The notes below the pieces were generated by a model. It was not told where the DNA came from. It was given only the letters and a program-made list of their open reading frames with translations, and ran no database searches. This document shows, piece by piece, positions 44,813 to 54,877 of a DNA stretch of 64,000 nucleotides (position 1 is its first letter; every line of letters starts with the position of its first letter). A program made the translations under genes and the position numbers. Where the stretch lies: positions 62,001 to 126,000 of the forward strand of contig NZ_JACHXN010000012.1 in NCBI RefSeq assembly GCF_014192095.1. The letters run 5' to 3'. The DNA is from Phyllobacterium trifolii (GTDB lineage Bacteria > Pseudomonadota > Alphaproteobacteria > Rhizobiales > Rhizobiaceae).

Positions 44813-44971
44813 ATGACCATCTCGATGAATACTGTAGGATTAGACCAGACTAAACAAACGAACCTTACTGCGAAGCACGGCCAGAGGCTAATAACGCTGC
44901 TGGTGCTCACTGCTCTATTGGCAGGGGCCGCCGGTTTGAGACTCGCCGTCGCACTCAGTGTCTCTCTCTGA
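44813..44971 (+). CDS. Small single-pass membrane protein (52 aa), putative
   Basis: A 53-codon frame, ATG at 44813 with GGAG 10 nt upstream. It has a polar N-terminal half (MTISMNTVGLDQTKQTN), then LITLLVLTALLAGAAGLRLAVALS, one membrane span. It lies between the TRAP permease and the DapA-like gene on the same strand, and fills most of an otherwise empty 390-nt gap. I know no homologue; coding status rests on the ribosome site and the amphipathic layout. Confidence 0.4.
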   Translation: MTISMNTVGLDQTKQTNLTAKHGQRLITLLVLTALLAGAAGLRLAVALSVSL

Positions 44972-45056
44972 GCGAAGGGAGCTGGCCCATCCTGCTGCCG
45001 GCAGTTTGCCGGCGTTCGGGGCGGGTCTGCAGATAGATCGTAATAAGAGGAAATCC

Positions 45057-46037
45057 ATGACTACGAACAGCAAAGACGACCCTTCACGATGGAAGGGCGT
45101 GATGACCGCACTCGTCACGCCCTTCCAGAACGGCGTTATCGATTATGATGCTCTCGCCACCCTCTCGGAGTGGCATATACAATGCGGCATCGATGCCCTT
45201 GTCCCATGCGGGACCACCGGTGAAGCCCCTACCCTTGCCTGGGACGAGCGGCTGAAGGTCATCAGAACTTGCGTACGAACTTCACGCGGACGCGTGCCGG
45301 TCATTGCCGGTACAGGCACAAACAGCACCGAACTGACGATTGCCCATACGTCCGCGGCCCAGTCCTGCGGCGCCGACGCTGCCCTCATTGTCACTCCATA
45401 CTATAACAAGCCGAGCCAGGAGGGCATTGTGCGGCACTTCGAGGCTATCGCGCAGAATACCAACCTGCCGATCATCGTCTACAATGTGCCGTCGCGTACG
45501 GGTGTCGACCTTACCATGCACACTCTCGACCGGCTTGCCCAGATTCCTTCGATCGTTGGTCTCAAAGACGCGACGGGAGAAGTCAAGCGCGTCGAATATA
45601 TTCGCACGATATTCCATGACCGCTTCATACTGCTGTCCGGTCACGATGAGACTGCATATGCATTTAATCTGCTGGGTGGCGACGGGATGATCTCGGTCAT
45701 CGCCAACGTTTTACCGCACGTTTTCGTCGCCCTGCGCGATGCGTGCAAAGCCGGTGACTGGGCTACCGCCAGATACATTCAGCAAAGAATGCAGCCAGTC
45801 TTTAAGGCTTTTGACCTTGATACAAATCCATGCCCGGTGAAGTATGCGCTCAAGCATCGCCGTGGCATGAGTGAAGAAGTTCGCCTGCCGCTCGTGCCCG
45901 TTTCCGTCGAAACAGCGGGAGAGATCCGATCGGCCTTGGATCATCTGGGTGGGACAGATGACGGCGCCAATGCAATCTTCAAGCAAGTCGAGACGCCTTC
46001 CGACGCTCAGACCGCACCGCTCGTCTGGCGCGTCTAG
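45057..46037 (+). CDS. DapA-like 4-hydroxy-tetrahydrodipicolinate synthase / DHDPS-family aldolase
   Basis: A 326-residue class I aldolase of the DHDPS/NAL superfamily. The pyruvate-binding motif CGTTGEAPTL, the active tyrosine and arginine in YNVPSRTG (Y142, R147) and the Schiff-base lysine K170 in GLKDATGE are present, as in genuine DapA. The C-terminus is about 30 residues longer than E. coli DapA. GAGG precedes the ATG at 45057. Its place after TRAP genes suggests a catabolic or dedicated paralogue, such as a keto-deoxy or hydroxyproline-derived substrate, instead of the housekeeping copy; the residues do not exclude true DapA activity. Confidence 0.88.
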   Translation: MTTNSKDDPSRWKGVMTALVTPFQNGVIDYDALATLSEWHIQCGIDALVPCGTTGEAPTLAWDERLKVIRTCVRTSRGRVPVIAGTGTNSTELTIAHTSAAQSCGADAALIVTPYYNKPSQEGIVRHFEAIAQNTNLPIIVYNVPSRTGVDLTMHTLDRLAQIPSIVGLKDATGEVKRVEYIRTIFHDRFILLSGHDETAYAFNLLGGDGMISVIANVLPHVFVALRDACKAGDWATARYIQQRMQPVFKAFDLDTNPCPVKYALKHRRGMSEEVRLPLVPVSVETAGEIRSALDHLGGTDDGANAIFKQVETPSDAQTAPLVWRV

Positions 46038-46105
46038 TACCAAAACGCAATTCAACAAAATCAATCGCTTCAGGCCGGTAAGCCTGAAGCTGAAAGTGAG
46101 AAATC

Positions 46106-46369
46106 ATGGCATATGCTGTAAAAAAACACGACAACTCGAACAATTGTTACCGCTTTCTTGTCGGTCGCAACATTGACGGCTGCTGGATCGTCTGTGACAG
46201 GCAGCGTCTGGTCGGCGGTCTCTTTGCGGACAAGCAATCGGCCATACATTTTGCCGTTGCGCAGAGTGAGCACCAGCCGGGTGCGGTCTGGTGCGCCGAG
46301 GACGATAATTGTCTGCTCGCCGATCCCTGGCAGGACCTATCCGAACCATCTTACCGTAGACGAGCCTGA
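46106..46369 (+). CDS. Small hypothetical protein (87 aa)
   Basis: An 87-residue protein starting MAYAVKKHDNSNNCYRFLVG. Its middle, GCWIVCDRQRLVGGLFADKQSAIHFAVAQSE, is a beta-beta-alpha pattern like that of small DUF2188-type proteins, though I cannot confirm the match. It contains four cysteines. A weak GAGAAA precedes the ATG. It is convergent with ptsN with 3 nt between the stops. Confidence 0.55.
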   Translation: MAYAVKKHDNSNNCYRFLVGRNIDGCWIVCDRQRLVGGLFADKQSAIHFAVAQSEHQPGAVWCAEDDNCLLADPWQDLSEPSYRRRA

Positions 46370-46372
46370 GCG

Positions 46373-46822
46373 CTAAAGTTCCTCTGTAAAACACGAATAA
46401 AGCGACGTTGCGTCTTTCGCCGCTCTCATTTGATCAAGGACACCGGGCGAGCGCAGCTTCCTGGAAAAACACGCCAGCACATTGAGATGCTTGTTGGGTT
46501 CCTCGTCCGGCGTCAGTAACAGGAAGACAATATCCACTGGCTTGCCATCGATCGATTCGAAGTCAATGGGCTGCGTCAGTCGAGCAACCAACGCGACAGG
46601 TCGGCTAGTGCCGGCGATACGCGTATGCGGAAGGGCAACACCCTGTCCTACGCCAGTCGACCCCAGCTTTTCCCGCTTTAGCAGCGCACTCAGAATCGTA
46701 TCGGCTGGAATTGCCGCAAGTTTACTTGCACTGGCAGACATTGCCTGCAGCGCCTGCGTCTTGGATGACACATCAAGATTCAAGATTACATTTTCCGGCT
46801 TTATATAGTCGGCTAATTTCAT
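46373..46822 (-). CDS. ptsN: PTS IIA-like nitrogen-regulatory protein (EIIA-Ntr)
   Basis: A 149-residue EIIA of the fructose/mannitol type without transport partners. The phosphorylated histidine is H66 in GVALPHTRI. Established work in E. coli shows that dephosphorylated EIIA-Ntr binds the KdpD kinase and raises kdp expression. Here the gene lies 39 nt downstream of kdpE on the same strand, so it is very likely the last gene of the kdp operon. Rhizobiales usually carry a main ptsN near rpoN; this would be a second, dedicated copy. The start ATG at 46822 is preferred to the frame end at 46834. Confidence 0.88.
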   Translation of the reverse strand: MKLADYIKPENVILNLDVSSKTQALQAMSASASKLAAIPADTILSALLKREKLGSTGVGQGVALPHTRIAGTSRPVALVARLTQPIDFESIDGKPVDIVFLLLTPDEEPNKHLNVLACFSRKLRSPGVLDQMRAAKDATSLYSCFTEEL

Positions 46823-46861
46823 GGCAGTTCTCATTCTATTTTCACTCGCGTGCGCGGGTGC

Positions 46862-47554
46862 TCACTCTACTTCTCTGAGGCGATAGCCGACGCCGGTCTC
46901 GGTCGTGATATATTGCGGTTGATCGGGCAGCCGCTCGATCTTCTGCCGGAGTTGCCGCACGTAAACGCGCAGATATTGCACATCCGTCGAACCTCCCCAC
47001 ACCTGCGCCAAGAGGAACCGGTGCGTCAGAGCCTTGCCCGCGTGCTGTACGAGGACACGCAGGATCTCATACTCCTTTGGCGACAGCTTGACCTCTTTGC
47101 CATCGACCTTGACGATGCGCTTGACCAGATCGACCGAAAGCCCACCTGTCTCGAAAATCGGCCTCTCGCCCTGCTGCTGCAACCTGTGTCGCAATGCGAC
47201 ACGTATGCGAGCGACGAGTTCATTCATGCCGAACGGCTTGGTGATGTAATCATCTGCGCCGAGCTCCAGCGCCTGCACGATTCCGCCTTCATCCGTCCGG
47301 CTTGAAAGAATGACCACTGGCAGATCCGAACCCGCATCGCGCCAGCGGCGCAGCAGTTCGTAACCGGACAGGTCTGGCAGTCCGAGATCGAGCACGATGA
47401 GATCCGGCTGCGCCAAAGCTATCTGTTCGATCGCGGCGGTAGCGTTCATAGCCTCGATTACGTTGTAGCCCTGCGTGCTGAGGCCGAGCCGGAGCAACTT
47501 GCGGATGGGTGGCTCGTCATCCACAACCAGGATCTTGACACTCGAATTTGTCAT
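46862..47554 (-). CDS. kdpE: KdpE response regulator
   Basis: A 230-residue OmpR/PhoB-type regulator. The receiver domain has the acidic pocket VVDDEPP (residues 11-15), phosphoacceptor D56 in LIVLDLGLPD, and the conserved Lys in YITKPFGMNEL. The C-terminal winged helix contains VKLSPKEYEILRVLVQHAGKAL and the wing VRQLRQKIERLP. It binds the kdp promoter when phosphorylated by KdpD. Its ATG overlaps the kdpD stop by 4 nt. Confidence 0.96.
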   Translation of the reverse strand: MTNSSVKILVVDDEPPIRKLLRLGLSTQGYNVIEAMNATAAIEQIALAQPDLIVLDLGLPDLSGYELLRRWRDAGSDLPVVILSSRTDEGGIVQALELGADDYITKPFGMNELVARIRVALRHRLQQQGERPIFETGGLSVDLVKRIVKVDGKEVKLSPKEYEILRVLVQHAGKALTHRFLLAQVWGGSTDVQYLRVYVRQLRQKIERLPDQPQYITTETGVGYRLREVE

Positions 47555-50256
47555 ATGAGTTCTTCCAGGTTTGGCGTCTCCTTCGGAACAGGCATCCTGA
47601 TCGTGAAGATCGTACCCGACCGGTCGATACGCCTTTCCGCTTTAATGGTGCCGCCCATGGCTTCTATGAAGCCGCGTGATATCGACAGGCCAAGCCCCGT
47701 GCCGGCTGTGACCTGATCGCCCTTGCGTACGCGATAGAATGTATTGAAAACCCGCTCCAGATCTTCGGCGGGGATGCCCGGCCCTTCGTCGATGACCTGC
47801 AGGATTACCCAGCCATCATCGGTCCAGGCCTGAATTCGCAGCGAGGAACCTTCCGGTGCATATTTGGAAGCATTGTCGAGAAGGTTGAACAATACCTGCT
47901 CGAACAGCACCGGATCGACCCTCAGCATCGGCAGGTCGGGCGGAATATTAACCTCCGTCTTGTGCTGCCCAATGATTTTTCTAGCCCGGCTCAGCGCGGT
48001 GCCGACAATGTCGCCAACGTAGTGGAACGCGAAATTCGGCTCCATTGCCCCAGATTCTATCCTGGTCATGTCTAGCAGATTGGCAATGAACCGGTTGAGC
48101 CGCTCGGACTCGTCGATGACAGTCCCGAGTAGTTCCACCCGCGCCTCAATCGGCAAGGCAGGTGCAAACTCCTTCAGGGTACCTGCTGCGCCCATGATGG
48201 CCGCAAGCGGGGTTTTCAGATCGTGCGAGATCGACGTCAGCAGCGCCGAGCGAAGGCGGTCGGCCTCCGCTGCGAGCTTGGCACGGTCGACATCGGCCAC
48301 AAGCTGCGTGCGCTCTATGGCGACAGCCGCCTGATCAGCCAGTGCATCGAGCAGGCGTTGCTGCTCCGGTGTGAGCAGCGGCCCCTGTTTGTCACTATCC
48401 AGCCCTATGACGCCGACCGCCATGCGTCCTGTCCGCAATGGCAGATAAAGCCGCTTCGCACCCGGTAGCGTGTCGGCTCCCCGACCTGCTGCACGGTTGT
48501 TTTCCCAAGCCCAGCGCGCCGCCGCGATGTCCGCATCGTCCAGCGTATCGTCAGGCGGATAGCCGGCCTTCACTTCGATTGTCCCATGATCCGGCAGGAG
48601 CAGGACCACACGCACTTTCAACATGGATGCGATCTGGAACGCCGTCGCCCACAATACATCATCGAGCGTGCCGGTCCCAGCGAGCTTCTTGCTGAACAGA
48701 TACAGATCTTCGGTCGTTCGTGCACGTTGACGTGCCGCCGAAGCCTGACGCTGGACCCGTGCGGTCAGATTGCTGGCAATGACTGCGACACCAAAGAAAA
48801 AGGCTAGCGCGATGACGCTTTCCGGATCGCTAATATCGAGCGTGTAGAGCGGCTGGAGAAAGAAGAAATTGAGCATCAGGGCGCTAAGGACGGATGCGAA
48901 CAAAGCCGGCCAGAGTCCGGCTGAAACGGCCGAAGCGAGCACTGCCATGAGAAAGACGAGCGCAATGTTGCGCACGTCAACCACGCTCGAGAGCAAAAGG
49001 CCGAATGCGAGTGCACCGATCACATAGGCGGTGCTCAAGAGATAGGCTCTGATCCTGATGCTCGCCATCGGCGCCTGCTCAGCGGTCCGCACCGTGGGAC
49101 CCGCACCCTCTTCGCTTCCCGAGATGACATGCACGCTGATATTGCCAGCCCGGCGGATCAGATCATGAGATACCGACCCTTCAAAGAGTTCGCGCCATTG
49201 CGCCTTGTGCGGCTTGCCGATGACAATGTGTGTAACATTGTTTTCCCGTGCGTGACGAGCAATTTCCTCGGCCGCATCCCGGCCCGGAAGTGTGATCGCA
49301 TCACCGCCCAGCTGACCCGCAAGGCGCAGGGTAGATGCGATCCGATTACGATCCGCTTCTGAAAAACGCGTCGAGCGCTGTGTTTCCACGTTAACAGCTG
49401 TCCACGGCGCCCGAAGCCTATCCGCAAGACGGCGGGCATATCTGACAAGTGAAGCGCCGCCTGGATGCTCATCGATACAGACGAGAACCCGGTCGCCGGC
49501 TGCCCAGGGCCCGGATATCGCATTCGCTTGCATATGGGTGAGCAGCTGATCATCGACACGTTGCGCGGTACGCCGCAGCGCAAGCTCGCGCAGGGCAGTC
49601 AGATTGCCCGGCGAAAAATAGTTTTCCATGGCGCGCTTGGCGTTGGCAGGAACGTAGACCTTGCCCTCCTGCAGACGCTTGATCAGATCAGCGGGCGTCA
49701 GATCGATGATCTCGACCTCATCGGCCTGGTCGATGACCGAATCCGGCACTGTTTCGCGCACCCGCACCTTGGTGATCTGCGCCACGACATCATTCAGGCT
49801 TTCGACATGCTGGATGTTCATTGTCGAATAGACATCGATGTCGTGTGCCAGGATCTCCTGCACATCCATGTACCGCTTCGGATGTCGCGTGCCTGGAGCA
49901 TTTGTATGTGCGAGTTCATCAACCAGAACGAGGCTTGGCCGGTGTGCGAGGATTGCATCGAGGTCCATCTCCTGGAGATGATGATCCTTATAGTTGATCT
50001 GCGTGCGCCCGATCACTTCGAAACCGTTGACCAGCGCCTGTGTTTCCATGCGGCCATGCGTCTCGACGACACCGATCACCACATCCTTGCCATCTGCAAG
50101 TGCCGCTCGGCCAGCCATCAGCATTTCATAGGTTTTGCCCACACCGGGTGCCGCCCCGAGAAAAATCTTCAGCCGTCCTCGCGTCTCGCGCTCCGCATTT
50201 TCAAGGAGTGCATCAGGCGATGGCCTCCTGTCGGTGTCGCGGCTGTCAGTGGGCAT
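47551..50256 (-). CDS. kdpD: KdpD osmosensitive K+ channel histidine kinase
   Basis: A 901-residue sensor kinase. The N-terminal KdpD domain has a Walker A GAAPGVGKT and Walker B-like VLVDELAHTNAPG (about 30-240). A Usp domain follows (about 250-370). Four membrane helices lie at about 400-500 (YVIGALAFGLLLSSVVDV and following). A GAF-like domain spans to about 650. The HisKA box is SISHDLKTPLAAIMG and the ATPase has NLLDNASKYAPEG and DEGPGIP. The start ATG at 50256 has GAGAGG upstream; the longer frame to 50316 would run into the kdpC gene's 3' end. It senses potassium and turgor-related cues and phosphorylates KdpE. Confidence 0.96.
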   Translation of the reverse strand: MPTDSRDTDRRPSPDALLENAERETRGRLKIFLGAAPGVGKTYEMLMAGRAALADGKDVVIGVVETHGRMETQALVNGFEVIGRTQINYKDHHLQEMDLDAILAHRPSLVLVDELAHTNAPGTRHPKRYMDVQEILAHDIDVYSTMNIQHVESLNDVVAQITKVRVRETVPDSVIDQADEVEIIDLTPADLIKRLQEGKVYVPANAKRAMENYFSPGNLTALRELALRRTAQRVDDQLLTHMQANAISGPWAAGDRVLVCIDEHPGGASLVRYARRLADRLRAPWTAVNVETQRSTRFSEADRNRIASTLRLAGQLGGDAITLPGRDAAEEIARHARENNVTHIVIGKPHKAQWRELFEGSVSHDLIRRAGNISVHVISGSEEGAGPTVRTAEQAPMASIRIRAYLLSTAYVIGALAFGLLLSSVVDVRNIALVFLMAVLASAVSAGLWPALFASVLSALMLNFFFLQPLYTLDISDPESVIALAFFFGVAVIASNLTARVQRQASAARQRARTTEDLYLFSKKLAGTGTLDDVLWATAFQIASMLKVRVVLLLPDHGTIEVKAGYPPDDTLDDADIAAARWAWENNRAAGRGADTLPGAKRLYLPLRTGRMAVGVIGLDSDKQGPLLTPEQQRLLDALADQAAVAIERTQLVADVDRAKLAAEADRLRSALLTSISHDLKTPLAAIMGAAGTLKEFAPALPIEARVELLGTVIDESERLNRFIANLLDMTRIESGAMEPNFAFHYVGDIVGTALSRARKIIGQHKTEVNIPPDLPMLRVDPVLFEQVLFNLLDNASKYAPEGSSLRIQAWTDDGWVILQVIDEGPGIPAEDLERVFNTFYRVRKGDQVTAGTGLGLSISRGFIEAMGGTIKAERRIDRSGTIFTIRMPVPKETPNLEELI

Positions 50257-50316
50257 TGTGGGCCTCTCATGCCAGAGCCGGGGGTTTGCGGCTGCAGATC
50301 CCCGGCTCCCATTCAA

Positions 50317-50886
50317 CTACTGTGCCGTCAGGCCATCAAGTGCCTGGTTGAGCGCCAGCACATTCACCACCGGTTCACCCATGAAACCGAGCTCGCGGCC
50401 TTGGACGTTCTGATCAACCAGCTGGCGGACGCGGGTTTCATCGATACCACGCGCCTTGGCGACGCGCGGCACCTGGAAATAGGCCCCTTCCGGCGAGACG
50501 TGCGGATCCAGACCGCTACCTGAGGTGGTAACGAGATCCATCGGCACCGGAGTATTCGGGTTGGTTGCCTGCAAGGCGGCCAGATCCGTCTTGATACGAT
50601 CGATCAATTTCGGATTTGTCGGTCCAAGATTGGACCCACTGGACGCAGCGGCATTATACCCGTCACCCGCAGCAGATGGCCTGCCATGGAAGTACTTGTC
50701 GGCGGCGAAGGCCTGACCGATCAGTTCGGAACCGATGACGGTACCGTTCTTCTCGATGAGGCTGCCATTGGCCTGCCGCGGGAACAGGACCTGAGCGATG
50801 CCGGTCATGCCCAAAGGATAGATAAGGCCGGTTATGACCGTGAAGGCGATGATCATGATAATCGCGGGTTTGAGTTGTTTTAACAT
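50317..50886 (-). CDS. kdpC: KdpC, K+-transporting ATPase subunit C
   Basis: A 189-residue single-span subunit that increases ATP affinity of KdpB. The membrane helix is [21 protein letters not shown] (about 8-30). The periplasmic part has the family motifs [22 protein letters not shown] and the C-terminal [25 protein letters not shown] precedes the ATG. It follows kdpB by 12 nt. Confidence 0.97.
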   Translation of the reverse strand: MLKQLKPAIIMIIAFTVITGLIYPLGMTGIAQVLFPRQANGSLIEKNGTVIGSELIGQAFAADKYFHGRPSAAGDGYNAAASSGSNLGPTNPKLIDRIKTDLAALQATNPNTPVPMDLVTTSGSGLDPHVSPEGAYFQVPRVAKARGIDETRVRQLVDQNVQGRELGFMGEPVVNVLALNQALDGLTAQ

Positions 50887-50898
50887 TGGAATAATCCT

Positions 50899-52992
50899 TT
50901 ACGCCAAGCCGAGGCTTGTGATGACCACGTCGATAGCTTTGATACCGACGAAGGGGACAATGACGCCGCCGAGGCCATAAATCAGAAGGTTGCGCCTCAG
51001 CAGCGCGCCAGCACCGACAGCCCGGTATTTGACGCCTTTGAGCGACAGCGGGATAAGGGCGACGATGATGAGCGCATTGAAGATGATCGCCGACAGGATG
51101 GCGCTCTGGGGTGTCTGCAGTCCCATGATATTGAGTGCACCGAGCTGCGGATAGAACGCCAGGAACATCGCCGGGATAATGGCGAAGTATTTGGCAATAT
51201 CATTGGCAATCGAGAAGGTCGTCAACGCACCGCGAGTCATCAGCAACTGCTTGCCGATGCCGACGATCTCGATCAGCTTGGTAGGATCGCTGTCCAGATC
51301 GACCATGTTGCCAGCTTCGCGGGCTGCAACAGTACCGGTGTTCATGGCGACGCCTACATCTGCCTGGGCAAGTGCCGGAGCATCATTGGTACCGTCGCCA
51401 CACATGGCGACAAGCTTGCCCTTCGACTGCTCGTCGCGGATCAGCGTGAGCTTGTTTTCGGGCGTTGCCTGCGCGAGGAAATCGTCGACGCCGGCTTCTG
51501 CTGCAATGGCGGCAGCGGTAAGCGGGTTGTCGCCGGTGATCATCACCGTGCGGATGCCCATACGGCGCAGCTCGGCGAAACGTTCGCGAATGCCGCCCTT
51601 GACGATATCCTTCAGGTATATGATGCCGAGTAGCTTGCCATCGCGGACAACTGCAAGCGGTGTGCCACCGCCCTTGGCGATCTGGTCGGCGATAGCCTGC
51701 AGATCACGAATGGTCTCGGCCGTGGCCCGTGTCGCAACAGTCGTTCCGCCAGCTCCGAACGTCGCAAGCGACATCTGATTGGCATAGGTAAGAACAGCGT
51801 CGACGGCGCCCTTGCGGATCGATGAGCCATCGATATCGACACCGCTCATGCGGCTCTGTGCGGTGAAGGGCACAAAGGTCGCATGCAGCGTCTGCATATC
51901 CCGGGCCCGTATGCCGTATTTTTCCTTGGCCAGTACGACGATTGAGCGGCCTTCCGGCGTTTCATCCGCCAGTGAAGCAAGCTGTGCGGCATCGGCAAGT
52001 TCCTGTTCCGATACGCCCTTGACGGGCAAGAACTCAGTCGCCTGACGATTACCGAAGGTGATCGTGCCGGTCTTGTCGAGGAGCAGTGTATCAACGTCAC
52101 CCGCAGCTTCGACGGCACGCCCGGACATTGCCAGCACATTGAACTGGATGAGTCGGTCCATGCCAGCAATACCGATTGCCGACAGCAATGCGCCGATTGT
52201 CGTGGGGATCAGCGTCACGAACAGGGCAACGAGCACGACGACCGGGATTGCGCCGCCCGCATAGGAGGCAAAGCTCGGAATTGTCGCCGTAGCAAGAACG
52301 AAGATCAGCGTCATGCCTGCAAGAAGGATGTTGAGCGCAATCTCGTTGGGCGTCTTCTGGCGTTCGGCACCTTCAACGAGTGCGATCATCCGGTCAATGA
52401 AGGTCGAACCGGCCGCCGCTGTGATGCGGACGCGCAGCCAGTCGGACAAAACTTGCGTTCCGCCAGTCACTGCAGACCGGTCACCACCGGACTCGCGAAT
52501 GACAGGAGCGGACTCGCCAGTGATTGCTGATTCATTGACCGAGGCGATACCTTCGACAACCTCGCCGTCTGACGGGATGATATCACCGGCATCGACGAGG
52601 ACAATGTCGCCAACCTTCAAGCTCGCGCCAGGCACAAGCTTGAAATTGGTGCGGTCATCGCCGGAAAGGAGCTTCGCCTGGGTTTCGGTCCGCGCCTTGC
52701 GCAACGAATCTGCCTGGGCCTTGCCTCGTCCCTCGGCCACCGCTTCGGCGAAGTTGGCAAAGAGCACCGTGAACCACAACCAGATGATGATCTGGAAGGA
52801 GAAACCGAGGCTCTGTCCGCCTGTTGCAATGTCCTTGACGAAAAGCACGGTCGTCAGGGCTGAAACGACGGCGACGACGAACATAACGGGGTTTCGGATG
52901 AGGCTGCGCGGGTTTAGCTTTTTGAAAGCGCCGCCGATTGCAGGTATCAAGATGGATGAGTCCATAAGACTCGCTGATTTGGACTGGCTCAT
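50899..52992 (-). CDS. kdpB: KdpB, P-type ATPase subunit of the K+ pump
   Basis: A 697-residue P-type ATPase. Phosphorylation occurs at D306 in LLDKTGT; the actuator loop is AITGESAPV; the hinge is [12 protein letters not shown]. The membrane helices and the buried Lys-containing C-terminal helix are normal for KdpB. The ATG at 52992 follows GGAG and overlaps the stop of the small 61-codon gene (ATGA), so translation of KdpB is coupled to that gene, not directly to kdpA. The frame upstream to 53253 is a shadow across that gene. Confidence 0.97.
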   Translation of the reverse strand: MSQSKSASLMDSSILIPAIGGAFKKLNPRSLIRNPVMFVVAVVSALTTVLFVKDIATGGQSLGFSFQIIIWLWFTVLFANFAEAVAEGRGKAQADSLRKARTETQAKLLSGDDRTNFKLVPGASLKVGDIVLVDAGDIIPSDGEVVEGIASVNESAITGESAPVIRESGGDRSAVTGGTQVLSDWLRVRITAAAGSTFIDRMIALVEGAERQKTPNEIALNILLAGMTLIFVLATATIPSFASYAGGAIPVVVLVALFVTLIPTTIGALLSAIGIAGMDRLIQFNVLAMSGRAVEAAGDVDTLLLDKTGTITFGNRQATEFLPVKGVSEQELADAAQLASLADETPEGRSIVVLAKEKYGIRARDMQTLHATFVPFTAQSRMSGVDIDGSSIRKGAVDAVLTYANQMSLATFGAGGTTVATRATAETIRDLQAIADQIAKGGGTPLAVVRDGKLLGIIYLKDIVKGGIRERFAELRRMGIRTVMITGDNPLTAAAIAAEAGVDDFLAQATPENKLTLIRDEQSKGKLVAMCGDGTNDAPALAQADVGVAMNTGTVAAREAGNMVDLDSDPTKLIEIVGIGKQLLMTRGALTTFSIANDIAKYFAIIPAMFLAFYPQLGALNIMGLQTPQSAILSAIIFNALIIVALIPLSLKGVKYRAVGAGALLRRNLLIYGLGGVIVPFVGIKAIDVVITSLGLA

Positions 52993-53174
52993 TTGAGACT
53001 CCAGTTGTGAATGTGAATAAACCCGTATGCGGCGAGCCAGACGAACAACATTATCAGCGTCATACCGAGAATGATGTCGGAAGCGCGCACACGCTTTTTT
53101 GCTCCCCGCGCCAAATTTCCAGCGCGGGGCTTGAGATTGAACTGCAGGTAGCTGTGACGCATGGCGGGGCCCAT
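52989..53174 (-). CDS. Small membrane protein (61 aa) inserted between kdpA and kdpB
   Basis: A 61-residue protein. It has a basic N-terminal half with [21 protein letters not shown] and then a single membrane helix [19 protein letters not shown] with a short HIHNWSLK tail. Its ATG overlaps the kdpA stop (TGATG at 53176-53172), and its own TGA overlaps the kdpB ATG (ATGA at 52992-52989), so it is translationally locked into the pump operon. In the E. coli operon kdpA and kdpB are adjacent, with nothing like this between them. I suggest a fifth structural or regulatory subunit; no function is known to me. Confidence 0.82.
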   Translation of the reverse strand: MGPAMRHSYLQFNLKPRAGNLARGAKKRVRASDIILGMTLIMLFVWLAAYGFIHIHNWSLK

Positions 53175-54877
53175 CAGAATGTCTGCCCGAGGCCGATTGC
53201 GAGGTGCTCGACGATTGGACCGACTGCCAGCGCCGGGAAGAAGGTGAGACCACCGACGATCAGGATGACACCGACGAGCAGACCAACGAACAGGCCGCCG
53301 TGGGTTGGGAAGGTGCCCGCGGATTCCGGAACGGTTTTCTTGGCAACCAGCGAACCAGCAATCGCCAGGGCTGGAATGATGACAAAGAATCTGCCCATCC
53401 ACATCCCGGCGCCAAGAGTAAGGTTGTACCAGGCCGTATTGCCCGACAGACCACCGAAGGCTGAGCCATTGTTCCCCGCAGCCGAGGTATAGGCGTACAG
53501 GATCTCCGAGAAACCATGCGGACCGGGATTGGCAATGGAAGCGACCGCAGACGGCAGAACCGAGGCTATGGCGGTGAAGCCGAGCATCGCCAAAGGCAGA
53601 ACCAGAACAGCCAGCATGGCCATCTTGACTTCCTTCGCCTCGATTTTCTTGCCAAGATATTCCGGCGTACGGCCAACCATCAGGCCAGCCACGAACACGG
53701 CAATGATCACGTAGAGGAGGATACCGTAAAGACCCGACCCGACACCGCCAAAGATCACTTCGCCCAGCATGATGTTGATAAGGGGTATCATGCCGCCGAT
53801 CGCCATGAAGCTGTCATGCATCGCATTGACGGCACCGCAGGAGGCGGTTGTGGTGACCACCGCAAACAGTGCTGACAAGGGGATGCCGAAGCGTGTTTCC
53901 TTGCCTTCCATGTTGCCGCCGTCGAGCCCAAGAGCGTGGACCAGCGGATTACCGGCAGCCTCGGCCCAGTAGCAGACAACAACACCCGCCATAAACAGAA
54001 TGCCCATGACGGCGAAGATCGCCCAGCCTTGACGCTGGTTGCCGACCATGCGGCCGAACACATTGGTCAAAGCCGCGCTGATCGCAAGGATCGTCACCAT
54101 CTGGATGAGGTTCGAGATGGCATCGGGATTTTCGAACGGATGCGCGGAATTGACGTTGAAGAAGCCACCGCCATTGGTGCCGAGCATCTTGATCGCGAGC
54201 TGCGAAGCAACCGGGCCAACAGCGATCGTCTGCTTCGCACCTTCCAGCGTCGTGGCATCCACATAGGTTCCGAGCGTTTGCGGAACGCCGAGATAGACGT
54301 AAACGACTGTCAGGACGATGCAGATCGGCAGCAGGATATAGAGCGTAGACCTGGTCAGATCGACCCAGAAATTACCGATTGACTTGCCGGATGCTCGTGC
54401 AAAGCCACGGATAAGCGCGATCGCTATGGCAATACCGGTTGCCGCCGAGACGAAATTCTGAACGGTAAAGCCTGCCATCTGCACGAGATACGACATCGTG
54501 CTTTCGCCGCCGTAATTCTGCCAGTTCGTATTGGTCACGAAGCTGACGGCCGTGTTGAATGCGAGCCCGGGCTCGGTTGCGCCCATTGCGGCAGGATTAT
54601 AGGGAAGCGCTCCCTGAAACCGCTGCAAGAAATAGAGAACGATAAAGCCGGCCAAACTGAAGAACAGCAGCGCCGCTGTATACGTCGTCCAATGCTGCTC
54701 CTCCCGCTCGTTTGTTCCGGCTATGCGGTAAAGGCCTCGCTCCACGGGAACGAGGATGGGCGAAAGGAATGTGCGATCGCCGTTGAAGACGCGCGTCATG
54801 TAACCGCCGAGCGGTTTCACGAGCAAAATGATGATCCCGCAGAAGACGAGTATCTGTATCCAACCGTTGAGAGTCAT
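53174..54877 (-). CDS. kdpA: KdpA, K+-binding channel-like subunit
   Basis: A 567-residue subunit of the superfamily of K+ transporters, with ten helices and four selectivity-filter repeats: [11 protein letters not shown] region, [19 protein letters not shown] and the last loop [12 protein letters not shown]. It moves K+ into the Kdp complex. GGAAAG lies upstream of the ATG at 54877. Its stop overlaps the small membrane protein start. The start ATGA also forms the stop of an upstream 48-codon frame. Confidence 0.97.
   Translation of the reverse strand: MTLNGWIQILVFCGIIILLVKPLGGYMTRVFNGDRTFLSPILVPVERGLYRIAGTNEREEQHWTTYTAALLFFSLAGFIVLYFLQRFQGALPYNPAAMGATEPGLAFNTAVSFVTNTNWQNYGGESTMSYLVQMAGFTVQNFVSAATGIAIAIALIRGFARASGKSIGNFWVDLTRSTLYILLPICIVLTVVYVYLGVPQTLGTYVDATTLEGAKQTIAVGPVASQLAIKMLGTNGGGFFNVNSAHPFENPDAISNLIQMVTILAISAALTNVFGRMVGNQRQGWAIFAVMGILFMAGVVVCYWAEAAGNPLVHALGLDGGNMEGKETRFGIPLSALFAVVTTTASCGAVNAMHDSFMAIGGMIPLINIMLGEVIFGGVGSGLYGILLYVIIAVFVAGLMVGRTPEYLGKKIEAKEVKMAMLAVLVLPLAMLGFTAIASVLPSAVASIANPGPHGFSEILYAYTSAAGNNGSAFGGLSGNTAWYNLTLGAGMWMGRFFVIIPALAIAGSLVAKKTVPESAGTFPTHGGLFVGLLVGVILIVGGLTFFPALAVGPIVEHLAIGLGQTF

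Noticed and set aside
50256-50316. N-terminal extension of KdpD to 50316
   Set aside because: It would run into the last codons of kdpC and lacks a ribosome site; the ATG at 50256 is preceded by GAGAGG.
49465-50523. 352-codon plus-strand frame opposite kdpD/kdpC
   Set aside because: It crosses two well-defined kdp genes on the other strand and shows no domain.
52993-53253. N-terminal extension of KdpB to 53253
   Set aside because: This stretch codes for the 61-aa protein and the end of KdpA in other frames; KdpB family length and ribosome site fit the ATG at 52992.
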